From: Methanosarcinales archaeon
GTDB taxonomy: Archaea; Halobacteriota; Methanosarcinia; Methanosarcinales; Methanogasteraceae
NCBI GenBank assembly: GCA_030666765.1
Contig: DAOUXE010000127.1
Span: 1 to 5,116, forward strand
Reading direction: 5' to 3'
Length of the DNA stretch: 5,116 nucleotides
Below are positions 1 to 5,116 of the stretch, in pieces (the first letter of the stretch is position 1; every line of letters begins with the position of its first letter). The position numbers and the translations under genes are program-made. Under the pieces are notes generated by a model. That model did not search any database. It worked only from the letters and a program-made list of their open reading frames with translations, and was not told the origin of the DNA.

Positions 1-49
1 ACATCTGTGAGGGGCTTGCTCATGTAGTGGCATGGTGATAGAGGTGTGC

Positions 50-94
50 TACATAGTTTATATATCTTGTGGTTGCACATAAAAATGTGAGAAC
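50..94 (+). promoter_or_regulatory. Candidate archaeal promoter of the membrane-anchored protein gene
   Basis: A TATA-like box, TTTATATA, lies at 57-64. Transcription would be expected to start about 25-28 bases downstream, near 85-90, giving a leader of under ten bases before the ATG at 95. The sequence GTGAG (86-91 region) just ahead of the ATG is a weak Shine-Dalgarno at best. Six-base inverted arms, ATGTAG at 22-27 and CTACAT at 49-54, sit directly upstream of the box and could be a regulator site, but arms this short occur by chance. Confidence 0.45.
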
Positions 95-1198
95 ATGACT
101 GATACCTCCTTGTTTGAAAACGTGAATGTCATCCCGATTATCGCTATATGTATTTCCACAGTAGCTATTTCTTTGGCAATTTATTTATATTTCATGACAA
201 AAATTTTTGAAATGAAAAAATACAAAGAGAAAAAAAGAGAAGCTGTGTTCAATTGGGTGCATGAAAATCTGATTGAAAGCGTATACATACCATTGGCAGA
301 GCACGCAAAGGCAATTTCGGAGGAACTTCTTTTTCAGAGGGCAGACCGGACCGACGAGACCGACAGGACGGAGATAATGTTGTATCGAATATCTAAATTT
401 ATGCATTACGTGTTTAAAAATCGAGAAACATTCGGTAGTGATATGTATTTTACACCAAATGGGGCTGATAATCGACATCTAGAAAATATTTCAGATAGAA
501 TTATATCAGAAATAACGACGGTGTATGACAGGGAATACGATAAAAATCCGATAGAAAGGAGGATTGTAATCTTGGAATTTATAGCAACCTGCGCCAAATG
601 CAGAAATTACTCTGAATTCAAATTGTTGATTAGGGGCAGACCGATATTTGACCGGGATCTGACAGTTGAGATAAATAATTTAAAAGACGCATACTCGGAT
701 GATTATTATCTCTTGTTTGGATATTGTGATCCTGCTGGCGTGTTTTTAAATCCGATGAATGCGCTAATAAATCCGAAAAATCTATGGCAGGCATGGACAA
801 CGGCAAAGTTGTATGCATATTGCAGTTTGTTCAATAAATTATTTATATACGAAATTCACAAGATGTACGATTCTTGGTATGTTGAGTATCCAGACACGAT
901 CAAACACCATCAATTACTTGATACTATTGGTTGGGTGAATAAGATCGTAAAAGAAACGGATGAGCGGCTTGTAGATGACAATGAACTCCGTCAAAAGCCT
1001 TATGACAAAAATAATGCATTAAAGGACATAACCCTATTTAATAGCATGTTAAGTGATGCAAAGCAGAAACCATCGTCTGCAATCAATTCAAGAATGGAAA
1101 TGGGGTCGAACGAAAAAATAAGTCGGATTGAGGTATTAAGAAGTATTGAAGTGCTTTATACCATTTCACTCCAACGGCACGAGATATTGGAATCATAG
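95..1198 (+). CDS. Uncharacterised protein with a single N-terminal membrane anchor
   Basis: I do not recognise this 367-residue protein and assign no function. Residues 12-34 form one hydrophobic stretch (from VIPIIAICIS to YLYFM). A strongly basic segment follows (KKYKEKKR, about 41-48), so the positive-inside rule puts the remaining 320 or so residues in the cytoplasm. The body looks mainly helical and charged, with many Tyr, Phe, Asp and Lys residues. An odd charged run, DRTDETDRTE, spans residues 84-93 and is encoded by a GC-rich patch with repeated GACCG. One CxxC pair (C166, C169) stands alone and is not convincing as a metal site. The ATG at 95 was chosen because it falls just before the anchor and soon after a TATA box. 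The gene is much more AT-rich than egsA and rtcA downstream, as is the small gene that follows 33 bases later, which suggests the two arrived together. The reading frame is intact. Confidence 0.75.
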   Translation: MTDTSLFENVNVIPIIAICISTVAISLAIYLYFMTKIFEMKKYKEKKREAVFNWVHENLIESVYIPLAEHAKAISEELLFQRADRTDETDRTEIMLYRISKFMHYVFKNRETFGSDMYFTPNGADNRHLENISDRIISEITTVYDREYDKNPIERRIVILEFIATCAKCRNYSEFKLLIRGRPIFDRDLTVEINNLKDAYSDDYYLLFGYCDPAGVFLNPMNALINPKNLWQAWTTAKLYAYCSLFNKLFIYEIHKMYDSWYVEYPDTIKHHQLLDTIGWVNKIVKETDERLVDDNELRQKPYDKNNALKDITLFNSMLSDAKQKPSSAINSRMEMGSNEKISRIEVLRSIEVLYTISLQRHEILES

Positions 1199-1231
1199 AA
1201 CTCAGAAGAATTTTATAAAAGTATAATTGAT

Positions 1232-1525
1232 ATGTGTTATTCGTTTAGCTGGGACGATATTCCAGGAGATGACAGTAAGAGACTTCTAAAGTATCTCATA
1301 AACGATCATGGTATTAGCTGGGCAGAATCTGCAAAAATCCGCAAGTCCGAGGACGGTAAAACCATCCAAATTTTTAAGAATAAGAAATCAGTAGAGATAA
1401 AGATCAATGAGAAGAAGGAAAAGGCAACCTTGAGAATTAGATATGGTATAACTCATGACCTAAAAGTTGAAAAGAAAAACAATGGCATACACATAATAGA
1501 CCTGCAATTGTTAAAAAAATATTAA
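1232..1525 (+). CDS. Small uncharacterised protein with WDDIPG motif
   Basis: This is a 97-residue soluble protein with no signal peptide or membrane segment. It opens with a short aromatic stretch and WDDIPG (residues 7-12), then a likely helix (SKRLLKYLI) and an ISWAESAKI segment. The rest alternates charged and hydrophobic residues around the segments EDGKTIQIF, SVEIKI and ATLRIRY, as in a small beta-sheet domain. From memory, this arrangement (DIPG, a W-x-x-x-A-K-I segment, DGKTI, then repeated strands ending near NGxxII) resembles a family of hypothetical proteins in methanogens and related archaea. That is recollection, not a search result, and no function is known to me. It begins 33 bases after the preceding gene and has the same AT-rich composition, so co-transcription is plausible. 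A TTTATAAA box at 1212-1219 is too close to the ATG to serve as this gene's own standard promoter. The last codons overlap the AT block that probably forms the egsA promoter. Confidence 0.75.
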   Translation: MCYSFSWDDIPGDDSKRLLKYLINDHGISWAESAKIRKSEDGKTIQIFKNKKSVEIKINEKKEKATLRIRYGITHDLKVEKKNNGIHIIDLQLLKKY

Positions 1526-1532
1526 TTAAACG
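1513..1532 (+). promoter_or_regulatory. Candidate egsA promoter (AT block)
   Basis: An uninterrupted run of A and T covers about 1511-1530 and includes TATTAATT. Its centre, near 1522, is about 28 bases before the ATG at 1550, the usual distance from an archaeal TATA box to the transcription start. This would make the egsA message leaderless from that ATG, and it argues against the in-frame TTG at 1538 as the start. The block overlaps the end of the preceding gene, which is itself AT-rich, so part of the signal may be compositional. Confidence 0.4.
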
Positions 1533-1549
1533 CGAAATTGAGTAACCCC

Positions 1550-2620
1550 ATGACCCCCAAATCACAGAAATGGATGCAACTCCCGCGCAACATCGCGATC
1601 GGACATGGCATCATAGCCGACACCGCCCGCATGTGCACCGAACTCAAACTCGGGCGCCACGCCATCATCGTAACCGGCAGAAAGACGCGCGAGATCGCTG
1701 GCGAGTCCGTATCAGACATCCTTGCAAGCGACGGATTCACAACAGATATCGCAATCGTCACGAATGCCGATCAGGAGAACATAGACAGCACAGTAACCGC
1801 GGCAGAGAACGCCTCCTTCCTCGTTGGAGTCGGCGGCGGCACAGTGATCGATGTCGCGAAACTATCATCGACGATGCTTGACATCCCGTTCCTGAGTGTG
1901 CCGACGGCAGCAGCGCACGACGGCATCGCATCGATGCGTGCATCGATCGCCCGCGATGGCGACACGGTCTCGGTTCCGGCACAGGCGCCACTGGGGATCA
2001 TCGCGGACACAGGGATCATCGCCCGGGCTCCGCATCGTTTCCTTGCATCGGGATGTGGCGATATCGTCTCGAACTACACCGCGGTTCTCGACTGGGAGCT
2101 TGCGCACCGGCTCAGAAACGCTCCATACAGTGAGTATGCTGCCACACTGTCCCGGATGACTGCGCAGATCGTGATGGACCGGGCAGAGACGATCAAACCG
2201 GAACTTGAGGAATCTGCAAGGCTTGTTATTAAGGCACTTGTCTCAAGCGGTGTTGCAATGAGCATTGCCGGCTCATCCATGCCAGCATCCGGATCAGAGC
2301 ATAAGTTCAGCCACGCACTGGACAGAATCGCGCCAGAGCCAGCCCTGCACGGCGAGCAGTGCGGCGTCGGCACAATCATGATGATGTACCTGCACGGCGG
2401 CAACTGGCAGCAGATCAGGGCTGCGCTGCGAACGATCGGTGCGCCAACGACTGCCGCAGAACTCGGGATTCCTGACCAGTGCATCATCGACGCGCTGGTT
2501 CATGCATCAGATATCCGTCCCGAGCGATATACGATTCTTGGGGCCGGGCTTACCCGGGACGCTGCAATGAATGTGGCGAGGATCACAGGAGTTACCTGCG
2601 TGCCTGGCTCGAGCGCGTGA
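1550..2620 (+). CDS. egsA: sn-Glycerol-1-phosphate dehydrogenase [NAD(P)+]
   Basis: This cytoplasmic enzyme reduces dihydroxyacetone phosphate to sn-glycerol-1-phosphate with NADH or NADPH, the first committed step in making the glycerol backbone of archaeal ether lipids. The product is 356 residues from the ATG at 1550, close to the family's usual length. Residues 93-104 ([12 protein letters not shown]) are the glycine-rich nucleotide-binding loop of the iron-alcohol-dehydrogenase/dehydroquinate-synthase fold, and [13 protein letters not shown] follows at about 116-128. The expected zinc ligands are visible: D171 in [13 protein letters not shown]251 in [11 protein letters not shown], and H267 in [10 protein letters not shown]. 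SEHxFSHALD followed by HGEQ is diagnostic for G1P dehydrogenase rather than bacterial glycerol dehydrogenase. Bacterial AraM-type G1P dehydrogenases are relatives, but the archaeal promoter context favours the archaeal enzyme. A TTG at 1538 could add four residues; I prefer the ATG because of the promoter spacing. GC content rises sharply at the start of this gene. Its stop is 89 bases before rtcA, which has its own promoter signal. Confidence 0.95.
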   Translation: MTPKSQKWMQLPRNIAIGHGIIADTARMCTELKLGRHAIIVTGRKTREIAGESVSDILASDGFTTDIAIVTNADQENIDSTVTAAENASFLVGVGGGTVIDVAKLSSTMLDIPFLSVPTAAAHDGIASMRASIARDGDTVSVPAQAPLGIIADTGIIARAPHRFLASGCGDIVSNYTAVLDWELAHRLRNAPYSEYAATLSRMTAQIVMDRAETIKPELEESARLVIKALVSSGVAMSIAGSSMPASGSEHKFSHALDRIAPEPALHGEQCGVGTIMMMYLHGGNWQQIRAALRTIGAPTTAAELGIPDQCIIDALVHASDIRPERYTILGAGLTRDAAMNVARITGVTCVPGSSA

Positions 2621-2670
2621 GAGTCGCCGAACCTGGCGGACGTTTGTCGGACGACCAGTCCTGCGGGTCT

Positions 2671-2690
2671 GGCAAAAGCATATATCGCCG
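2671..2690 (+). promoter_or_regulatory. Candidate rtcA promoter
   Basis: ATATAT at 2680-2685, preceded by the purine-rich GCAAAAG that could act as a TFB recognition element, stands out in a GC-rich 89-base gap. Its centre is about 27 bases before the ATG at 2710, which predicts a leaderless rtcA transcript. No Shine-Dalgarno sequence is evident before that ATG, in agreement with this. Confidence 0.5.
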
Positions 2691-2709
2691 CAGCAGAAGA
2701 CCGTACTCT

Positions 2710-3780
2710 ATGCTCACCATCGACGGCTCGTTCGGAGAGGGGGGCGGACAGATCCTGCGCACATCTGTTGCCATGGCTGCGATCACAGAAACGCCTGTGT
2801 GCATCAGAAATATCCGCAGCAACCGCTCGAATCCAGGGCTTTCTGCCCAGCACCTGACCGCGATAAAAGCGGTGGCATCGATCACCGATGCAGATGTTTC
2901 AGGTCTCATACTCAGGTCTACTGAGGTAACCTTTGTCCCGGGTGAGATCCGAGGCGGGGCATACCGCCTGGCTATAGGCACAGCAGGAAGTGTTTCGCTT
3001 CTGCTTCAGTGTCTGATACCTGTTGCACTGCATTCGCCGGAAACCGTCCTTTTTGATATTACAGGTGGAACCGATGTGAACTGGAGTCCGCCGATCGACT
3101 ACCTGCGGCACGTCACGCTGCCAGCACTCGCGCTTGCCGGGTGCGGTGTTGCGATCGAGGTGTTGCGACGCGGCTATTATCCGCGCGGGGGCGGACAGAT
3201 CAAGGCTGTGATTACACCCTCCCGGATTTTAGGAGTTGATTTTGAGAGAATGGATGCGAACATGGTTTATGGATGCTCTCATGCGTCAAGACTTCCTGAG
3301 CATGTCGCAAAAAGGCAGCGTGATGCTGCTGCCACTCGACTTGAGGCGCACGGATATGCCGCGGACATCGTGACCGAGCACAATCCTTCCATACCGAAGG
3401 GCAGCAAGGGTAGCAGGGGTAGCAAGGATGGTAATAGCAATAGAGGCAGCAGTGCTGGCAGTGGCAGCACAGGAAGTGGGATCGCGCTCTGGCGCGGTCT
3501 TATGGGCGGATCTGCGCTTGGAGCGCGCGGAAAGCCGGCAGAGGTGGTCGGATCCGGTGCAGCAGACAGCATCATCAGGGAACTGGACTCCGGGGCGTCG
3601 GTAGACGTTTATCTGGCAGATCAACTGATCCCGTACATGGCTATCGCAAGATCCGGGTCATTTACTGTGCGGGAGTTGTCGCTCCACACAAAGACGAATA
3701 TATGGGTATGCGAACAATTTACAGGCGCTAAATTTGAGATAGAACTACTTGATCAGAACATCAGGGTAGCCTGCCGATAG
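2710..3780 (+). CDS. rtcA: RNA 3'-terminal phosphate cyclase
   Basis: This enzyme uses ATP to convert a 3'-phosphate at an RNA end into a 2',3'-cyclic phosphate through an enzyme-AMP (histidyl) intermediate, a role in RNA end repair or processing. The product is 356 residues, slightly longer than usual for the family. Visible signatures are IDGSFGEGGGQILRTSVA at the N terminus, the RSNRSNPGLSAQHLTAIKA region (about 36-54), YRLAIGTAGSVSLLLQ (about 85-100), GGTDVNWSPPIDYL (119-131 region) and RRGYYPRGGG (153-161 region). The C-terminal YLADQLIPYMAIA is followed by LHTKTNI, in which H326 matches the nucleotidylated histidine of E. coli RtcA (H309). The catalytic residue and key loops are therefore intact. 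Between HNPSIP and GSGIALW the protein carries about 25 extra Gly/Ser/Lys-rich residues (about 230-254), described separately. The frame is open for 77 codons upstream, overlapping egsA, but that extension is not family-like; the ATG at 2710 gives the canonical N terminus. No rtcB or rtcR lies in the window. Confidence 0.95.
   Translation: MLTIDGSFGEGGGQILRTSVAMAAITETPVCIRNIRSNRSNPGLSAQHLTAIKAVASITDADVSGLILRSTEVTFVPGEIRGGAYRLAIGTAGSVSLLLQCLIPVALHSPETVLFDITGGTDVNWSPPIDYLRHVTLPALALAGCGVAIEVLRRGYYPRGGGQIKAVITPSRILGVDFERMDANMVYGCSHASRLPEHVAKRQRDAAATRLEAHGYAADIVTEHNPSIPKGSKGSRGSKDGNSNRGSSAGSGSTGSGIALWRGLMGGSALGARGKPAEVVGSGAADSIIRELDSGASVDVYLADQLIPYMAIARSGSFTVRELSLHTKTNIWVCEQFTGAKFEIELLDQNIRVACR
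3397..3471 (+). repeat. Imperfect 9-base repeats encoding a Gly/Ser/Lys-rich insertion in rtcA
   Basis: Three successive 9-base units, GGCAGCAAG (3400-3408), GGTAGCAGG (3409-3417) and GGTAGCAAG (3418-3426), are followed by degenerate copies rich in GGCAGC and GGCAGT up to about 3471. They stay in frame and encode a flexible GSK/GSR/GSS tract at RtcA residues 230-254. The flanking protein sequence matches the family on both sides, so this is a loop insertion rather than a frameshift. Expansion by replication slippage is the simplest explanation. Confidence 0.75.
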
Positions 3781-3789
3781 AATAACCGG

Positions 3790-3802
3790 TATCTTTTTCT
3801 CG
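3790..3802 (+). terminator. Candidate T-run terminator after rtcA
   Basis: TCTTTTTCTC, with five consecutive T at 3794-3798, begins about ten bases after the rtcA stop codon and lies upstream of the next promoter. Short T-runs on the coding strand are enough for intrinsic termination in many archaea. There is no stable hairpin, and one run of five T is modest evidence. Confidence 0.4.
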
Positions 3803-3810
3803 TAGTATGG

Positions 3811-3826
3811 AGAATAAGTTTATAAC
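3811..3826 (+). promoter_or_regulatory. Promoter of the CBS-domain gene
   Basis: TTTATAA at 3819-3825, preceded by the purine-rich AGAATAAG, is the cleanest TATA/BRE pair in the window. Transcription should start at about 3845-3850. That leaves roughly 50 bases before the CBS start at 3901, or places the start at or just after the ATG of a short upstream ORF at 3845. Confidence 0.6.
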
Positions 3827-3844
3827 CATTCTGATCCGCCACTG

Positions 3845-3901
3845 ATGGTACGTGTTTCAGGATGCGGTACCGCTTGTACACAAGAAATTAGAACGGGTTG
3901 A
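3845..3901 (+). CDS. Possible 18-codon leader ORF overlapping the CBS gene start
   Basis: An ATG at 3845 opens an 18-residue reading frame, MVRVSGCGTACTQEIRTG, ending in TGA at 3899-3901. The final A of that stop is the first base of the CBS-gene ATG, giving a TGATG overlap typical of translational coupling. The TATA box is about 23 bases upstream, so the message could begin at or very near this ATG. An ORF this short can arise by chance, and if transcription starts a few bases later the ATG is not in the message. I see no known peptide here; the two cysteines in CGTAC are its only notable residues. Confidence 0.25.
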   Translation: MVRVSGCGTACTQEIRTG

Positions 3902-4314
3902 TGATTATGAGGATAGCTGAAAAAATGATACGGGATGTTATGACGCGCGGAGTATCGACCGTCTCTCCGGACACACCGATCAAGGAGATCGCAGATATGA
4001 TGGCGCACCAGTGTTTATCCGGCGTGGCAGTGATAGGTGTGCGGGGAGATGCGCTCGGATTCATATCAGAGTTGGATATAGTCAAGGTGCTGCACAAACC
4101 GGATCTTAAACAGTTGACCGCAGAGGATGTTATGTCTTCGCTCCTGCTTGCGATTGCACCGGATGCCACACTGGGGCGGGCAGCGAAGATCATGGGCGAG
4201 GAGCACATCCACAGACTGCTGATACTATCAGAAAAGGGCGTTGGCGCATCACAGCGACCGGTTGGGATACTGAGCACAAGCGATATCGTGCGAGAGGTTG
4301 CGAAAGCCGGATAA
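3901..4314 (+). CDS. Two-CBS-domain protein
   Basis: This 137-residue protein consists almost entirely of a tandem CBS-domain (Bateman) module, which typically binds adenine nucleotides or S-adenosylmethionine and controls a partner protein. CBS1 covers about residues 10-64: IRDVMTRGVSTVSPDTPI at its start and GFISELDIV at its end. CBS2 covers about 73-135: LTAEDVMSS, then HIHRLLIL, then GILSTSDIV. Both copies keep the G-x-x-S-x-x-D ribose/phosphate-binding pattern (S56/D59 and S125/D128). No enzyme or DNA-binding domain is attached, so the target is unknown, and neighbours give little help because this gene has its own promoter. The start is uncertain: ATG at 3901, 3907 or 3925 and TTG at 3898 are all in frame. 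I use 3901 for its TGATG overlap with the short leader ORF. A GAGG at 3909-3912 could serve the ATG at 3925, which would still retain both domains. Confidence 0.9.
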   Translation: MIMRIAEKMIRDVMTRGVSTVSPDTPIKEIADMMAHQCLSGVAVIGVRGDALGFISELDIVKVLHKPDLKQLTAEDVMSSLLLAIAPDATLGRAAKIMGEEHIHRLLILSEKGVGASQRPVGILSTSDIVREVAKAG

Positions 4315-4546
4315 TCTTCGGCATCCTTCGAGCCGCGGTGCATTGTTGCGCACCGCGCCTATCCACGCCGCTCAAGTCCCTAATCGATGGCTGCACCGCA
4401 GGGATCGGTGAACAACTTCATCGTTGGAGACGAGACGTGGCAGTATTGCGAGACGAGCTGCGGCGGTTCAGGTGCAGAGGAACGCGGAAGAAACGGTGCG
4501 TAGCGCGCTTGGTCGGATGAATCAGCGCCATTTAGTGAAGATAACG
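4315..4546. other. Intergenic spacer with no convincing gene
   Basis: Apart from the hairpin at 4334-4357, this GC-rich 230-base spacer holds no recognisable gene, tRNA or repeat. The only plus-strand frame with a slightly protein-like reading is ATG 4387 to TAG 4503, 38 residues, including NNFIVGDETWQYCETSCGG. It has no TATA box or ribosome binding site and matches no family I know. It could be a small protein or a remnant of a decayed gene. Confidence 0.5.
4334..4357 (+). other. GC-rich inverted repeat (hairpin) after the CBS gene
   Basis: The arms CGCGGTGC (4334-4341) and GCACCGCG (4350-4357) are perfect reverse complements of eight bases around an eight-base loop. The structure starts 20 bases after the CBS stop codon. 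There is no T-run behind it, so it is not a classic intrinsic terminator. It could stabilise the 3' end of the message or be a protein-binding palindrome. Confidence 0.45.
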
Positions 4547-4556
4547 TTATATATTT
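4547..4556 (+). promoter_or_regulatory. Promoter of the truncated HNH gene
   Basis: TTATATATTT at 4547-4556 is centred about 32 bases before the ATG at 4583. This predicts a transcript beginning at about 4576-4580 with only a few leader bases. The AT-rich stretch from 4541 to 4585 stands out against the GC-rich spacer before it. Confidence 0.5.
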
Positions 4557-4582
4557 TTCGACTAAAACAAATAGAGTTAATA

Positions 4583-4726
4583 ATGACTGCCATTAGCCCA
4601 AAGAGTTCAGTCAATACTAAGAGGAAAGCAATTTCCGACGCCACTCGACAGATGATCCTTCTTGAGGCCGGATATAAGTGTGGAAACCCCACATGTCGTC
4701 ATATTTTGACGCTTGAACTACACCAG
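4583..4726 (+). pseudogene. HNH endonuclease, 5' fragment only
   Basis: The first 47 residues are typical of a small HNH nuclease: a basic N terminus, KRKAISDATRQMILLEAGYKC, then GNPTC and ILTLELH. C33 and C38 would be the first half of the structural zinc knuckle, and H47 the first histidine of the HH pair that begins the beta-beta-alpha metal motif. In intact members LELH is followed by HIV, then a Gly/Asn-rich stretch and a second CxxC near LCPNCH. Here the reading changes at 4724-4726 to unrelated residues, because the DNA from about 4725 on encodes a transposase in another frame. The HNH frame stays open out of register to a TGA at 5111-5113, so a 177-residue chimeric product is possible, but its tail has no meaning. 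The second and third catalytic elements are missing, so the product should be inactive. The rest of the gene may lie beyond the mobile element, outside the window. Confidence 0.8.
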
Positions 4727-5116
4727 CGAGAGTCGCGGCTTCTTCATATACCAATGCCAACATTGTGGAACCACATTAGCGGTCCATTTCGGATGCAACA
4801 GTCGCATCTGCTCGAGTTGTGGCAAAAGCCACACAGACAAATGGGCAAAATCTCTCCAAAACACGTTGTTCAACGTACCTCATCGACACGTAGTACTCAC
4901 AATCCCGGATGCTCTGTGGCCAGTCATGAAGAACAACCGTTTCCTCCTGGAGGTCTTGATGGATGCTGCGATTGTAGCAATCAACGATACGATCTCATAC
5001 GGGCACAGAGGCGGAAGATTGATAGGAGGCGTCATTGTTATGCTGTGGCCATTTTCCAAGAAAATGGGCTTCACCACTCACCGTCATCTACTCGTGACAG
5101 AAGGGGGATTTGACAA
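4725..5116 (+). mobile_element. IS91-type (HUH, rolling-circle) transposase, N-terminally truncated and cut by the window end
   Basis: In the frame starting at 4725 the DNA is open to the window edge (130 codons) and reads as an IS91-family transposase. First comes the N-terminal zinc-binding domain: SRGFFIYQCQHCG, then CNSRICSSCGKSHTDKW, with Cys codons at 4755, 4764, 4794, 4809 and 4818. Next comes the conserved NVPHRHVVLTIPDALWPVMK. Finally MGFTTHRHLLVTEGGFD contains the HUH metal-binding pair (His codons at 5079 and 5085). The catalytic tyrosines would be further on, outside the window. Intact relatives have roughly 35-40 residues before the SRG-Y-x-C segment. Here the frame reaches a stop at 4707-4709 and has no ATG in that stretch, so the N terminus is missing and the gene looks broken at this end. 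Such transposases nick one strand and move by rolling-circle replication, without terminal inverted repeats or target duplication. I infer a damaged or partial element, but a frameshift with a separately placed N terminus cannot be excluded. Confidence 0.85.

Noticed and set aside
85..90. ATGTGA start-stop pair just upstream of the first gene
   Set aside because: It may fall at or before the transcription start and is a six-base match, so a regulatory role cannot be supported.
1212..1219. TTTATAAA as the promoter of the 97-residue protein gene
   Set aside because: It is only about 16 bases (centre) before the ATG at 1232, so transcription would start beyond that ATG; no later in-frame start fits.
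1570..2503. Several Arg/His-rich or Ser/Ala-rich frames on both strands over egsA
   Set aside because: Composition is typical of shadow frames in GC-rich coding DNA, and egsA explains the whole stretch.
2479..2709. In-frame extension of rtcA by 77 codons upstream, overlapping egsA
   Set aside because: The extension has no RtcA-like sequence, lies over the egsA coding region in another frame, and the ATG at 2710 gives the canonical family N terminus with a TATA box 27 bases before it.
3279..3624. Minus-strand frames opposite rtcA, including a Leu/Pro-rich one that looks like a membrane segment
   Set aside because: The Leu/Pro pattern is just the reverse reading of the Gly/Ser repeat tract; the plus strand encodes a clear enzyme.
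3899..3922. C/D-box RNA: TGATGA near 3899 and CTGA near 3917
   Set aside because: The boxes are about ten bases apart, too close for a guide RNA, the first C-box base does not fit, and they lie in the start of the CBS coding region.
4724..5113. Reading the HNH frame onward as a long real protein
   Set aside because: After LELH the residues have no family character, while the next frame over the same bases is a clear IS91 transposase.
1..5116. CRISPR array, tRNA, rRNA or riboswitch
   Set aside because: No regularly spaced direct repeats, cloverleaf or rRNA-like sequence was seen on either strand.

Overview
The window reads as a piece of an archaeal chromosome, most likely from a methanogen- or ANME-like euryarchaeon. 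The main evidence is a full-length sn-glycerol-1-phosphate dehydrogenase, the enzyme that sets archaeal lipid stereochemistry. Support comes from TATA-box promoters about 25-30 bases ahead of start codons, few clear Shine-Dalgarno sites, and a nearby RNA 3'-phosphate cyclase and two-CBS-domain protein. The exact lineage cannot be fixed by eye.

Region 1 (about 1-1525) is AT-rich: a counted 60-base line (121-180) is 38% GC. It carries two uncharacterised plus-strand genes: a 367-residue protein with one N-terminal membrane anchor, and a 97-residue protein with a WDDIPG motif near its N terminus. Region 2 (1550-4314) is GC-richer: a counted line (1921-1980) is 68% GC. It holds egsA, rtcA and a two-CBS-domain protein, all on the plus strand. 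Promoter placement suggests that egsA and rtcA each have their own near-leaderless start. The CBS gene follows a T-run and a good TATA box, and may be preceded by an 18-codon leader ORF whose stop overlaps its start (TGATG).

Region 3 (4315-4546) is a mostly non-coding spacer with one GC-rich hairpin and one weak 38-codon ORF. Region 4 (4547-5116) is a junction of two broken genes. The first third or so of an HNH nuclease gene is cut at the first histidine of its HH motif. It runs straight into an IS91-type (HUH, rolling-circle) transposase in the next reading frame; the transposase lacks its N terminus and continues past the window edge.

No multi-gene novel system is convincingly present. 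The most interesting items are the HNH/IS91 junction, a Gly/Ser/Lys-rich repeat insertion inside rtcA made of 9-base units, the possible coupled leader ORF before the CBS gene, and the AT-rich pair of orphan genes beside a core lipid gene.
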